A stretch of DNA of 64,000 nucleotides from an uncultured Acidobacteriaceae bacterium (GTDB taxonomy: Bacteria > Acidobacteriota > Terriglobia > Terriglobales > Acidobacteriaceae). Shown piece after piece: positions 27,207 to 36,062 of this stretch. The translations under genes were made by a program, and so were the position numbers. The stretch covers positions 1-64,000 of the forward strand of contig CAIKND010000228.1 of the NCBI GenBank assembly GCA_903828675.1, in the 5' to 3' direction. The stretch's first letter is position 1; each line of letters opens with the position of its first letter. A model generated the notes under the pieces. It was not told the DNA's origin, made no database searches, and saw nothing but the letters and a program-made list of their open reading frames with translations.

Positions 27207-27235
27207 GATGACATGGAACGTATTTCCATGTCATC
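27207..27235. repeat. Perfect 12-bp inverted repeat
   Basis: GATGACATGGAA (27207-27218) pairs with TTCCATGTCATC (27224-27235) across 5 bases. It lies between the tRNA-Arg gene and the riboswitch. It is followed on the plus strand by AACTTTTATAG, but no plus-strand gene ends here. On the minus strand no T-run follows, so it is an unusual terminator at best and may be an operator. Confidence 0.6.
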
Positions 27236-27334
27236 AACTTTTATAGCTGTAGTAGGGCATGAAGTCAAAGGCCCGCTTTGACGCCTTTGGCTGAGATAGG
27301 ATTGCATACCAAAAGACAAAAGGCAGGAGAAGTG

Positions 27335-27411
<77 letters not shown>

Positions 27412-27879
27412 ACGTTGAATACATTGTACTTATGTAAGTGTCTAAATGGATCCTACGCTATCGCTCTCTCCTGACGGATTCACCAAGTTTCTCGGCGCCT
27501 GAGAACGAATGTGGCACTGCTTATCGTGAGCGAACGGATAGCAGCATCAACAGGTTACCATCCGCAAAGTGATTCGTGCGAGTGGCTTCGCCTGATGTCT
27601 GCAATTGAAAAGAAGAGGATGGCTTAAATTGGAAGATGTAAAGCATTTATTTTGAGTTAGATGATAGCTAGACAATAAGGCTGCTCATAGGGCGGTTCCT
27701 GCACAATTTACCTCGCGGACCGATCGTTCGAATAGCCCGAGGAAACCACCAAACTCGACGCTATCAAGGTACACATCGGCGCACGATTCTGAATTGCGAA
27801 TGCAATCTGGAATTCCTGATGAATGAATGGCGAGGGGGCTTCCTCTGCGCCAAACAAATCTGGTATACGTAGGCTAAGC
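27412..27879. other. 468-base gene-free region before the metal-efflux operon
   Basis: I see no supported ORF, RNA or strong repeat. It is more AT-rich than its surroundings and must contain the promoters of the minus-strand tRNA and the plus-strand efflux operon. No metal-responsive operator could be recognised. Confidence 0.5.
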
Positions 27880-28269
27880 ATGGAGTTATTCCTCAATTTC
27901 GCATGGATCGTAGTGGCTGTTGCCATTGTGTGCTTGTGGATGCGGATTGAGAATCGTCCGGGTGCGGAGCGCCGTCTTCCGGTCGTTGCCCTCTTGACGC
28001 TCATCGTCATCCTGTTCCCCGTGATTTCGGTGAGCGATGACTTGTGGTCGATTCAAAACCCAGCCGAGACCGACACGTGGCAACGTCGTAACCATCTGGC
28101 ATGCGGCCCGCACACCATTTTTCCGGCAATAGCGGCTCTCTCCGAGCCTGGCTTTGCTTTGCCGAGATTTGGCAACGGGCATTTCAATGCGCCCCATGTT
28201 CCCCATGTGCGCGCTGTAGAAAACCCGGCTCTCCACGCCGTACAAAATCGCCCCCCTCCCGAAGCCTGA
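27880..28269 (+). CDS. Small membrane protein preceding the RND efflux operon
   Basis: 129 residues. Two N-terminal membrane segments (FLNFAWIVVAVAIVCLWM and LPVVALLTLIVILFPVISV) surround a basic loop. A soluble tail contains ACGPHTIFPAIAAL and ends NRPPPEA. No named family is recognised. Small proteins of this layout precede heavy-metal RND operons in other acidobacteria as far as I recall. The gap to the TolC-like gene is 84 bases on the same strand. A role in the efflux system is inference. ATG 27880 is chosen so the first membrane helix is N-terminal. Confidence 0.6.
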   Translation: MELFLNFAWIVVAVAIVCLWMRIENRPGAERRLPVVALLTLIVILFPVISVSDDLWSIQNPAETDTWQRRNHLACGPHTIFPAIAALSEPGFALPRFGNGHFNAPHVPHVRAVENPALHAVQNRPPPEA

Positions 28270-28353
28270 TCTCGCCCCTCGTACAACAATCCAGGTTGTG
28301 CTCCAGTTTTCCCTCCTGAAATCGCCGTCTAGAACGCGGCGGAAGGGATGCGT

Positions 28354-29649
28354 ATGAAGCAGATATTCCGTTCTGGGGCGTTGTCCCCGGTAACTTCGCT
28401 GGTCTTGCTTTCGGCAACATTTTGCCCGGCGCAGCAGAGCCTCACTTGGGAGCAGGTGAAGGCACGTTTTGAGGCTGCCAACGCTGCGCTCAAAGCTGAC
28501 GCCCTCAACGTAGACGAGATGCATGCCGCAGAGACAACGGCCTACCTTCGGCCCAACCCACAGGTAGGTTTGGCCAGCGATGGACTCCAGATCGCTCCGC
28601 ACACGACTCCTGGTTTGGGATCCCACTGGCTGCCATTGGCCGGGACGCAACTTGTGCCCAGCATCAACTACCTGCACGAACGCGAGGCCAAGCGCGAGTT
28701 GCGATTGCAAAGTGCCAAAGAGGGCACGGAGATTGCCGGCTCTCTGCACGAAGATTTGAAACGAAATCTTCTTTTCGATTTGCGTTCGTTGTTTGTCCAG
28801 ACTCTGCAAGCCAAGGCAGTTCTAGAACTGGCGAAGGCCGACCTGGCTTACTACGACAAGATTATCGAAATCAGTCGCAGCCGCTTCAAAGCCGGCGACA
28901 TTGCCCAAATCGATCTCGACCGCATTGAACTGCTGCGGGTGCAATACGAGGTAGAAATCCAAACCGCGACTGTCGACCTGCGTACCGCGAAGATTCAGCT
29001 AGAGCAACTGCTCAATGACCGCACCCCAATTGAGCAGTTTGATGTGACCGGTCCGTTCGATTTTTCCGAAGAGCTGAGGCCGCTTGAAGAGTTTCGTCAG
29101 GTTGCCCTCGATCTACGTCCTGACCTGCGTGCAGCGATTGAATCCGCGCAACAGGCGGAGACCAACCACAAGCTGGCCATCGCCAATGGTTCCGCCGATC
29201 CAACCTTGAGCACCTGGTACTCCTATAACCCAGCGTTCAACAATGCCTTTGGCCGCTACACGGTGGGAGCCAGCGTGAGCGTGCCGCTGCGCATCTTCGA
29301 TCGCAACCAGGGCGAAAAGCAGCGAACGCTCATCGATATCGACCGCAATCGAAAGCTCACCGAAGCCGCGCGCTCGCAGGTCTTCAGCGACGTGGACTCG
29401 GCCTATGCGCAGGTAGAGAGCAGTATCGCGTTGCTGAAGCCTTATAAGGCGAAGTACAAAGATCAGGCCCAGCGCGTGCGCGACACTGTTACTTACTCGT
29501 ATGAGCACGGTAGCGCTTCGCTGATGGATTTTCTGAACGCGCAGTCCGACTACCGCACCGTGCAACTGGCCTATTTGCAGCTATTGGGGTCATATCTGAC
29601 GGCGGCTGGGCAACTGAATCTTGCAGCTGGACGCGAGGTAATCCAATGA
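28354..29649 (+). CDS. TolC-family outer-membrane efflux protein, CzcC-like
   Basis: About 431 residues with a signal peptide (ending CPAQQS) and the two long coiled-coil repeats of the OEP family: LTWEQVKARFEAANAALKADALN early and the LRPDLRAAIESAQQAET and VESSIALLKPYK segments later. It forms the outer-membrane channel of a tripartite RND pump. GGAAGGG abuts ATG 28348, so ATG 28354, six bases further, has better spacing. The stop overlaps the adaptor start (ATGA), showing coupling. Confidence 0.88.
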   Translation: MKQIFRSGALSPVTSLVLLSATFCPAQQSLTWEQVKARFEAANAALKADALNVDEMHAAETTAYLRPNPQVGLASDGLQIAPHTTPGLGSHWLPLAGTQLVPSINYLHEREAKRELRLQSAKEGTEIAGSLHEDLKRNLLFDLRSLFVQTLQAKAVLELAKADLAYYDKIIEISRSRFKAGDIAQIDLDRIELLRVQYEVEIQTATVDLRTAKIQLEQLLNDRTPIEQFDVTGPFDFSEELRPLEEFRQVALDLRPDLRAAIESAQQAETNHKLAIANGSADPTLSTWYSYNPAFNNAFGRYTVGASVSVPLRIFDRNQGEKQRTLIDIDRNRKLTEAARSQVFSDVDSAYAQVESSIALLKPYKAKYKDQAQRVRDTVTYSYEHGSASLMDFLNAQSDYRTVQLAYLQLLGSYLTAAGQLNLAAGREVIQ

Positions 29650-30809
29650 TGTCGAATTCTTTGCGAAGTTCATCTCCCATTGCGTTTCTGGCGCTCTCAC
29701 TGACTGCCTTTGTAGGTCTGGTGCTTTCCGGTTGCAGGGCAAGCCAACAGGGCGATGGCGCACCACCGCAGGCCAGGGTCATCCAGGTTGCAGATATGAA
29801 CCTGATTACAGTTGATCCACAGGACGCAGGCAAATTTTCTCTCGTGTCCGCTGAGAAAATTGAGTCGGCTGAAAAGGTGAATGCCACTGGCGCGGTCTTC
29901 CCAGACATCTCTCGCGAAGTTCCAGTGATATCGCTCGCGAATGGCCGCGTGGTTGACATCAAAGCCCGCTTGGACGACAGCGTGAAGAAGGGGCAGCTCT
30001 TGATGAAGGTTCAAAGCCCTGACATCACAAACGCATTTGATACGTATCTCAAGGCCGCGAATGATGAACAACTCGCAGGCAAGGCCTACAAGAGAGCGCA
30101 GGATCTTTTTGAGCACGGTGCTGTATCGCAAGCCATGGTTGAGCAGGCCGAAGACAGCGAGATGAACGCGAAAGCAGACGCCATGGCCGCCGAAGAGCAG
30201 CTGAAGATACTCGGAGTAGATAAGAGCCATCCCAGCAGCATCGTCAATGTATATGCGCCCATTTCTGGCGTCATCGTTGCGCAGAATGTAACCAATGCGG
30301 CTGCCGCGGGCATTGGGCTTTCCGGGTCGGCCACAGCCTTTACCATCGCCGATCTATCACGTGTCTGGATCGTCTGCGACGTTTACGAGAACGACATTCC
30401 CAAGTTGCAACTCGGCCAGGAAGCGAAGATCACGATCAATGCCATGCCCGATCGCCCGCTGAAAGGACGGATTAGTGATATAGGCCCGATTCTAGATCCC
30501 TCGCTGCGAACGGCCAAGGTGCGCATCGAGGTTGCGAATCCAGGTTTCTTGAAGCTGGGAATGTTCGGAACGGCAACGTTTGAAAGCCGCACCAAGACTA
30601 CGCACGCAGTGGTTCCAGCCGATGCGGTTCTTCATTTGCATGATCGCGACTGGGTCTTCCTGCCGGCTGGCGGCAACCAGTTCAAGCGCACCGAAGTACA
30701 TGCCGGCCAAATGCTCAACGGCAGCCGGCAGGAGATTCACTTCGGCTTAACGCCGGGCCAGCTAGTGGTCGCTAACGCACTGCTTCTTGAGACTGCGGGG
30801 AACCAATAG
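29646..30809 (+). CDS. RND efflux periplasmic adaptor, CzcB/CusB-like lipoprotein
   Basis: 387 residues. The lipobox LSGC (signal peptidase II) is at about residues 27-30. A membrane-fusion core follows: GRVVDIKARLDDSVKKGQLLMKVQSPDI is a lipoyl-like half, a helical hairpin is next, then VYAPISGVIVAQNV, and the beta-barrel RVWIVCDVYENDIPKL. It bridges the inner-membrane pump to the TolC-type channel. It overlaps the previous gene by 4 bases and is immediately followed by the pump gene. Confidence 0.9.
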   Translation: MMSNSLRSSSPIAFLALSLTAFVGLVLSGCRASQQGDGAPPQARVIQVADMNLITVDPQDAGKFSLVSAEKIESAEKVNATGAVFPDISREVPVISLANGRVVDIKARLDDSVKKGQLLMKVQSPDITNAFDTYLKAANDEQLAGKAYKRAQDLFEHGAVSQAMVEQAEDSEMNAKADAMAAEEQLKILGVDKSHPSSIVNVYAPISGVIVAQNVTNAAAAGIGLSGSATAFTIADLSRVWIVCDVYENDIPKLQLGQEAKITINAMPDRPLKGRISDIGPILDPSLRTAKVRIEVANPGFLKLGMFGTATFESRTKTTHAVVPADAVLHLHDRDWVFLPAGGNQFKRTEVHAGQMLNGSRQEIHFGLTPGQLVVANALLLETAGNQ

Positions 30810-33800
30810 ATGCTGCGCGCGCTCGTCAATTTCGCACTTGGAAATCGCTGGCTGGTACTTGGCGCCGTCTTGGTGCTCACTGGTTGGGGCGTCGTCTCGT
30901 TTCGCAGCCTGCCCATCGAGGCCTATCCCGATGTCGCCAACAACTACGTGCAGATCATCACGCAGTGGCCAGGCCGCAGCGCAGAAGAGATCGAACGCCA
31001 AGTTACGGTGCCGGTTGAGATTCAGATGGCGGGCATTCCGCACCTTACTCATTTGCGCTCTACTACGCTCGCTGGTCTATCCAGTCTCATGCTCATCTTC
31101 GACGACGACTCCACAAGCGATATCAATCGCGAACACGTGCTGGAGCGGCTCGCTCAGGTGAATCTACCCGCGGGACTGGTTCCGCAGATGGGTACTGATT
31201 GGAGCCCCGTCGGCCAGATTTACTGGTACACACTTGAAAGCACCAATCCAACCTACGATGTGATGGAAAAGAAATCGCTCGAAGACTGGACACTGGAGAA
31301 GTCTTTCAAGGGGATTCCTGGTGTAGTGGATGTATCAAGCTTCGGCGGGCCGATCAAGGAATATCAGATCAAGCTGGATCCCGGTAAGTTAGTTTCTTAT
31401 GGCCTTTCGATTGGCCAGGTGGAGCAGCAGCTTGCCAACAACAACACCAACGGCGGCGGCAGTTTCATTGAGCAGGGTGCACAGCAGATCAATGTGCAGT
31501 CTCTTGGACTCTACACGAGCGTGCAGGACATCGAGAACACTGCGGTCAAGACCGCGAATGGCGCGGCGATTCGCATCAAAGATATCGCTACCGTCGCGCA
31601 GGGCCCCAAGATTCGCCTGTGCCAGATAGGCCGCGCGACTCATCGTCTCGATGGCGTTATCGTCGATAATCCCGACACTGTTGAAGGCATTGCTCTATTG
31701 CAGAAGGGCAGCGATTCCGATCCTGTTCTTCAAAGCATTCACGAAGAGGTCGGGAAACTTAACAAGGGTATTCTGCCCAGGGGAGTCAAGATCGTTCCGT
31801 TTTTGGATCGTTCCGACCTGGTTAAATATACGGTTGAAACGGTCGAGCGCAACTTGACTGAAGGCGTGCTGCTTGTCTCGATCGTTCTCTTCCTGTTTCT
31901 TGGCAATGTGCGCGGCGCTATTGTCGTCGCGCTTACGATTCCATTCGCGCTACTGTTCGCCGCCATTTGCCTTGACCTGAACCATATTCCCGCCAACCTG
32001 CTTTCACTGGGCGCGCTGGATTTCGGCATGGTCGTCGACGGTTCGGTGGTGATGATCGAGAACATGGTCCGCCATCTCTCGCTAAAGGATGATCCGCGCA
32101 CCGTGGCGCAGAAGATTCGCGATGCGTCACATGAAGTACAGCGGCCGGTCTTCTTTGCACGCGGCATCATCATCGCGTCCTATCTGCCCATTTTTACGCT
32201 TCAGGCAGTCGAGGGCCGACTCTTCAAGCCAATGGCCTGGACTGTTACCTTCGCACTGATTGGTGCACTGGTTTTTGCAATTCTTGTGGCGCCGGTCCTG
32301 GGAGGCATCGTCTTTAGAAATGGTGCCAAAGAGTGGCAAAACCCGATGATGTACTGGCTCACAGGCCACTACCGCACCGCAGTTCGTTCGGCTATTCTCC
32401 ATCGCAAACTTACGTTGGGTATCTCTTTTGCATTATTTGCGATAGCCATCTACCTGACTTTCGGCGGGCCGATAGGCTCGGAATTTCTGCCTCATCTCGA
32501 CGAAGGTTCCATCTGGGTGCGCGGCACATTGCCACCCAGCGAAGGACCTACGGCCAGTATTGAATTCACAAACAAGGCACGCCTGGTGATGGCTTCTTTT
32601 CCAGAGGTCACGCAGGTCATCAGCCAAACTGGGCGTCCCGACGGCGGCACGGATACAGCGGGCTTCTTCAATACTGAGTACTTTGTCGATTTGAAAAGAA
32701 AGGAACAGTGGCGTCCCGTCTTTCACCAGGACAAAGAGGCGTTGATTGCCGCTATCGACAAGCAACTGGAACAGTTTCCAGGCGTCATCTGGAACTACTC
32801 CCAGCCTATCTCCGACAACATGGAAGAGGCCGTCTCAGGCGTCAAAGGCGAACTTGCCGTGAAGCTCTATGGCGACAATCTCCGTACTCTGGAGCACACG
32901 GCGGAGATAATTCAGGCGCAAATGGCATCCATCCCCGGCATCGAAGATTTGGGTATCTTCCGAATCGTTGGGCAGCCAAACCTGAATTTCACGGTGGACC
33001 GCGAGGCTGCGGCGCGATGGGGCATCAATGTCGCGGATATTCAGGATGCGATTCAGACAGCAATCGGCTTAAACACAATAACCCAGGTGCAGCAGGGTGA
33101 GGCGCGCTACGACGTGACGCTTCGCTATCAGCAGCAGCATCGCGACACGCGGGAGGCGATCGAGGCCGTGCGCCTGGTGGCGCCTTCTGGCGAGCGTGTA
33201 TCTCTTGCGCAATTGACAAAGGTTTCCACCGACGACGGCGCAGAGCAGATCAATCGCGAGGGAGGCCAGCGATACATTGCGATCAAGTACTCAGTCCGCG
33301 GCCGCGACCTGGGCTCAACTGTGGAGGAGGCGATCAGCAAAGTTGAGCACAGTGTCAGCTTGCCTGCGGGTTACCATCTTGAGTGGGCCGGAGAATACGC
33401 CAGCCAGAAGCGGGCAGATAAGCGAATGGCACTGGTTATTCCTATCACGGTTCTCGCCATCTTCCTGATTCTCTACACCATGTTTCGTTCCTACAAATGG
33501 TCCGCGCTGGTGCTGGCGTCGGTGATCATGGCCTCCGTCGGCGGTCCGCTGGCGCTGTTCCTCACTCGTACGAACTTCTCAGTCTCGTCTGCGGTGGGAT
33601 TCCTGGCGCTCTTTGGGGTCTCGGTAGAGACCGGAGTAATCCTCATCGAGTTCATTAACCAGTTGCGCTCTCGGCGTAGGGGATCGGAGAGCTTCAGCAA
33701 GGAGCAGGTGATTGATGCCGCAGTCGAGGGTTCAGTCCAGCGTCTTCGTCCCATCATGATGACGATGCTTGTCGCGACGTTGGGTCTATTGCCTGCAGCG

Positions 33801-33968
33801 CTTTCACACGCCATCGGCTCTGACTCGCAGCGTCCGTTCGCCATCGTCATCGTGGGCGGCTTGATCGCCAACCTGATTATCGGTGTTTTTCTGATGCCAA
33901 CTCTTTATGTCTGGATGGCGCGCGAGGACGACATTCTCCCGGCAGTCGAGGTCAACGGGGAGGCCTGA
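30810..33968 (+). CDS. Heavy-metal efflux RND transporter, CzcA/CusA-like
   Basis: 1052 residues with 12 expected membrane helices and two large periplasmic loops. The HME-RND signature LDFGMVVDGSVVMIENMVRHL in the fourth helix distinguishes metal pumps from multidrug AcrB-type ones. Other family sequences are FRSLPIEAYPDV, EGSIWVRGTLPPSEGP and VGFLALFGVSVETGVILIEFINQ. The methionine triad of CusA is not evident near EGSIWVRGT, so Zn/Co/Ni-type rather than Cu/Ag substrates are somewhat more likely. The operon ends at a strong bidirectional hairpin. Confidence 0.9.
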   Translation: MLRALVNFALGNRWLVLGAVLVLTGWGVVSFRSLPIEAYPDVANNYVQIITQWPGRSAEEIERQVTVPVEIQMAGIPHLTHLRSTTLAGLSSLMLIFDDDSTSDINREHVLERLAQVNLPAGLVPQMGTDWSPVGQIYWYTLESTNPTYDVMEKKSLEDWTLEKSFKGIPGVVDVSSFGGPIKEYQIKLDPGKLVSYGLSIGQVEQQLANNNTNGGGSFIEQGAQQINVQSLGLYTSVQDIENTAVKTANGAAIRIKDIATVAQGPKIRLCQIGRATHRLDGVIVDNPDTVEGIALLQKGSDSDPVLQSIHEEVGKLNKGILPRGVKIVPFLDRSDLVKYTVETVERNLTEGVLLVSIVLFLFLGNVRGAIVVALTIPFALLFAAICLDLNHIPANLLSLGALDFGMVVDGSVVMIENMVRHLSLKDDPRTVAQKIRDASHEVQRPVFFARGIIIASYLPIFTLQAVEGRLFKPMAWTVTFALIGALVFAILVAPVLGGIVFRNGAKEWQNPMMYWLTGHYRTAVRSAILHRKLTLGISFALFAIAIYLTFGGPIGSEFLPHLDEGSIWVRGTLPPSEGPTASIEFTNKARLVMASFPEVTQVISQTGRPDGGTDTAGFFNTEYFVDLKRKEQWRPVFHQDKEALIAAIDKQLEQFPGVIWNYSQPISDNMEEAVSGVKGELAVKLYGDNLRTLEHTAEIIQAQMASIPGIEDLGIFRIVGQPNLNFTVDREAAARWGINVADIQDAIQTAIGLNTITQVQQGEARYDVTLRYQQQHRDTREAIEAVRLVAPSGERVSLAQLTKVSTDDGAEQINREGGQRYIAIKYSVRGRDLGSTVEEAISKVEHSVSLPAGYHLEWAGEYASQKRADKRMALVIPITVLAIFLILYTMFRSYKWSALVLASVIMASVGGPLALFLTRTNFSVSSAVGFLALFGVSVETGVILIEFINQLRSRRRGSESFSKEQVIDAAVEGSVQRLRPIMMTMLVATLGLLPAALSHAIGSDSQRPFAIVIVGGLIANLIIGVFLMPTLYVWMAREDDILPAVEVNGEA

Positions 33969-34029
33969 CAACAAGTTGTCCTTTGCCAGTAGGGATTTTA
34001 AACGGCTGATTGGTGGTACCGAATAAATA

Positions 34030-34080
34030 GAAGAGGCTATCTTGCATAGCAGCAAAACTGCCATGCAAGATAGCCTCTTC
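34030..34080. terminator. Bidirectional hairpin between convergent operons
   Basis: GAAGAGGCTATCTTGCAT (34030-34047) pairs perfectly over 18 bp with 34063-34080 across a 15-base loop. It lies between the efflux pump stop (33968) and the GNAT gene stop on the minus strand (34095). T-runs are weak on both sides, but length and position support a shared terminator. Confidence 0.75.
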
Positions 34081-34094
34081 GCTTTCAGATGTAT

Positions 34095-34616
34095 CTAACC
34101 GGAAATCTTTACGAGTTCCTGCGCTTCATGGCGGGCTCCGAGAATCGAAATTCGCGGAATCCGTCCACGCACCATTGCTACTTCATCGCAGCGGTGCAGG
34201 CGCGGGCAATTCTGGCAGTCTTTGAAGACCTTGTCAGGCAACTCGGACTTGTCTTCTACCGTGCGGAATCCGTATTTGAAGAAGAAATCCGGAATGCGGG
34301 TGAAGAGGCAAACGGACTGAATGCCGTGCTCTTCGGCCTCTTCGATAAGCCCGGCCAGGATTCTTCCACCAGCTCTCTGACCCTTTGCCTCAGGCTTTAC
34401 CACGATTGAGCGCACCTCAGCCAGATGCGGCCCATAGAGATGCAGCGCGCCGCAGCCGAGGAAGACACCGCCATCGGATTCGGCAAGGGTAAAGTCGCGA
34501 ATGTTCTCGCAGATCTCAGAAAATGCGCGCTTCAGCAACGTGCCGTCGCCTGAGAGCGAATTCACCAAGTCGTAAACGTTGGAGGCATCCTGGAGTCGAG
34601 CTTTACGAACCAGCAT
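34095..34616 (-). CDS. GNAT acetyltransferase, probable short N-acetylglutamate synthase
   Basis: 173 residues of GNAT fold. The acetyl-CoA motif is RSIVVKPEAKGQRAGGRIL and the later strand is VCLFTRIPDFFFKYGFRTV. The FFFKYGF and PDKVFKDCQNCPRLHRCDEVAM segments are typical of short stand-alone N-acetylglutamate synthases (the GNAT half of ArgA). It would make N-acetylglutamate, the substrate of ArgB. It overlaps argH by 14 bases at the end of the arginine operon. That context is the strongest support, since GNAT sequence alone does not give the substrate. Confidence 0.8.
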   Translation of the reverse strand: MLVRKARLQDASNVYDLVNSLSGDGTLLKRAFSEICENIRDFTLAESDGGVFLGCGALHLYGPHLAEVRSIVVKPEAKGQRAGGRILAGLIEEAEEHGIQSVCLFTRIPDFFFKYGFRTVEDKSELPDKVFKDCQNCPRLHRCDEVAMVRGRIPRISILGARHEAQELVKISG

Positions 34617-36048
34617 GTGCAGCCTCCCAGGCGCGGAATGCCGTCAGCGATGCAATGCGGTCGGTTGCGATGTCGAGCGCATTGCGTACCCTTCGACGCG
34701 CCGTTCCTCCCGTCACGTCGTGGCAGTCCAGCGTCGCTGTCAGAGTCACGGCAGAGAAGAAGTCCTCTGCAAACTCAGGCCCGAACGCGCGCAATTCTTC
34801 CAGGCTCAGATCGCCCAGTTCCACGCCCTTTTCCAGCGCGAACCGAACGGCATTGCCGATCTTTTCATGTGCGGTGCGGAAGGGAACTCCCTTATGTACC
34901 AGGTACGTGGCCGCGGCCATCGCATTCAGATAGCCTGACTGCGCCGCCTCGTTCATCCGTTCGCGATTGAAGGTAAGCGCAGCCGTGAACCGCGCCACCA
35001 GCGTAAGCATCTGCGGCACAAAGCCCACTGCAAAAGCCGGCTCCTGAGTCTCCTGCATGTCCTTATTGTAGGACAAAGGCAAACCCTTCAGTTGCAGCGT
35101 GACGGCCTGCGCGGCTCCGTGAATGCGGCCCACCTTGGCCCGAATCAACTCCGTCAAGTCAGGATTCTTCTTCTGCGGCATTGCGCTTGAGCCTGTAGAA
35201 AAAGCCTCGGGCAGTATCACAAACCCATACTCCGCCGTGGCAAATAAGGTGATCTCTTCGGCAAACCGGCTCAAATGCAAACCCACAAACGTCAACGTCT
35301 GCAAGTACTCAAGAACGAAGTCGCGATCGCTGGTAGCGTCCATCGAATTCGCGGTAGGCGCCGTGAACCCCAACTCCTGCGCGGCGATGGTCCGGTCCAG
35401 CGCCAGGGTTGCGCCTGCCACTGCACCAGAGCCCAGCGGGCAGTAGTTCAGACGTGCCGCGCAATCGCGCAACCGCGCCGCGTCGCGCAGCACCATCTCA
35501 ACATAAGCCAGCAGCCAATGGGCCACAAGTACAGGCTCTGCACGCTGCAAGTGTGTGTAGCTAGGCATCACGGCATCATGAGCTGCGTGCGCCTGCTCTA
35601 CAAGAGCGGCCGCCCATGCGGCCAGCCCTTCCACGACCAATTCGATCTGAGTCCGCACATAGAGGCGCAGGTCGGTGGCGATCTGTTCGTTGCGGCTGCG
35701 CCCGGTGTGCAGCTTCAGTCCCAGCAATCCGATTCGTTCCACGAGTTTCATCTCAACAAAGTGATGAATGTCCTCAGCCGATGGATGATCGCGCACTTCG
35801 GCTTTGCCCGCGTCGGAGGCGTGCGCAGCGGCAATTGCATCCAAGGCTGCGCGCAGTTGCGCCAACTCCACCGCATTCACTATGCCAGCAGCCGCGAGCG
35901 CCGATGCATGAGCTTTGCTGGCTGCAATCTCCTGATTCAGGAGCTGCCAGTCAAAGACAATCGACCGCTGCCACGCTTCGAACTCGGCGTCCAACGGCTC
36001 GCGAAAGCGACCGGACCACATCTTCACGGGTTGTTGCTGGTTCGACAC
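34603..36048 (-). CDS. argH: Argininosuccinate lyase
   Basis: 481 residues. It begins KMWSGRFREPLDAEFEAWQRSI. The central GSSAMPQKKNPDLTELIRAKVGR is the fumarase/ASL superfamily signature loop with the catalytic Ser. It also has TGRSRNEQIATDLRLY, with the conserved TGRSRN. It splits argininosuccinate into arginine and fumarate, the last step of the pathway. It starts 14 bases after argG and overlaps the acetyltransferase gene. Confidence 0.96.
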   Translation of the reverse strand: MSNQQQPVKMWSGRFREPLDAEFEAWQRSIVFDWQLLNQEIAASKAHASALAAAGIVNAVELAQLRAALDAIAAAHASDAGKAEVRDHPSAEDIHHFVEMKLVERIGLLGLKLHTGRSRNEQIATDLRLYVRTQIELVVEGLAAWAAALVEQAHAAHDAVMPSYTHLQRAEPVLVAHWLLAYVEMVLRDAARLRDCAARLNYCPLGSGAVAGATLALDRTIAAQELGFTAPTANSMDATSDRDFVLEYLQTLTFVGLHLSRFAEEITLFATAEYGFVILPEAFSTGSSAMPQKKNPDLTELIRAKVGRIHGAAQAVTLQLKGLPLSYNKDMQETQEPAFAVGFVPQMLTLVARFTAALTFNRERMNEAAQSGYLNAMAAATYLVHKGVPFRTAHEKIGNAVRFALEKGVELGDLSLEELRAFGPEFAEDFFSAVTLTATLDCHDVTGGTARRRVRNALDIATDRIASLTAFRAWEAAHAGS

Positions 36049-36062
36049 GCTACTCCTTGTCT

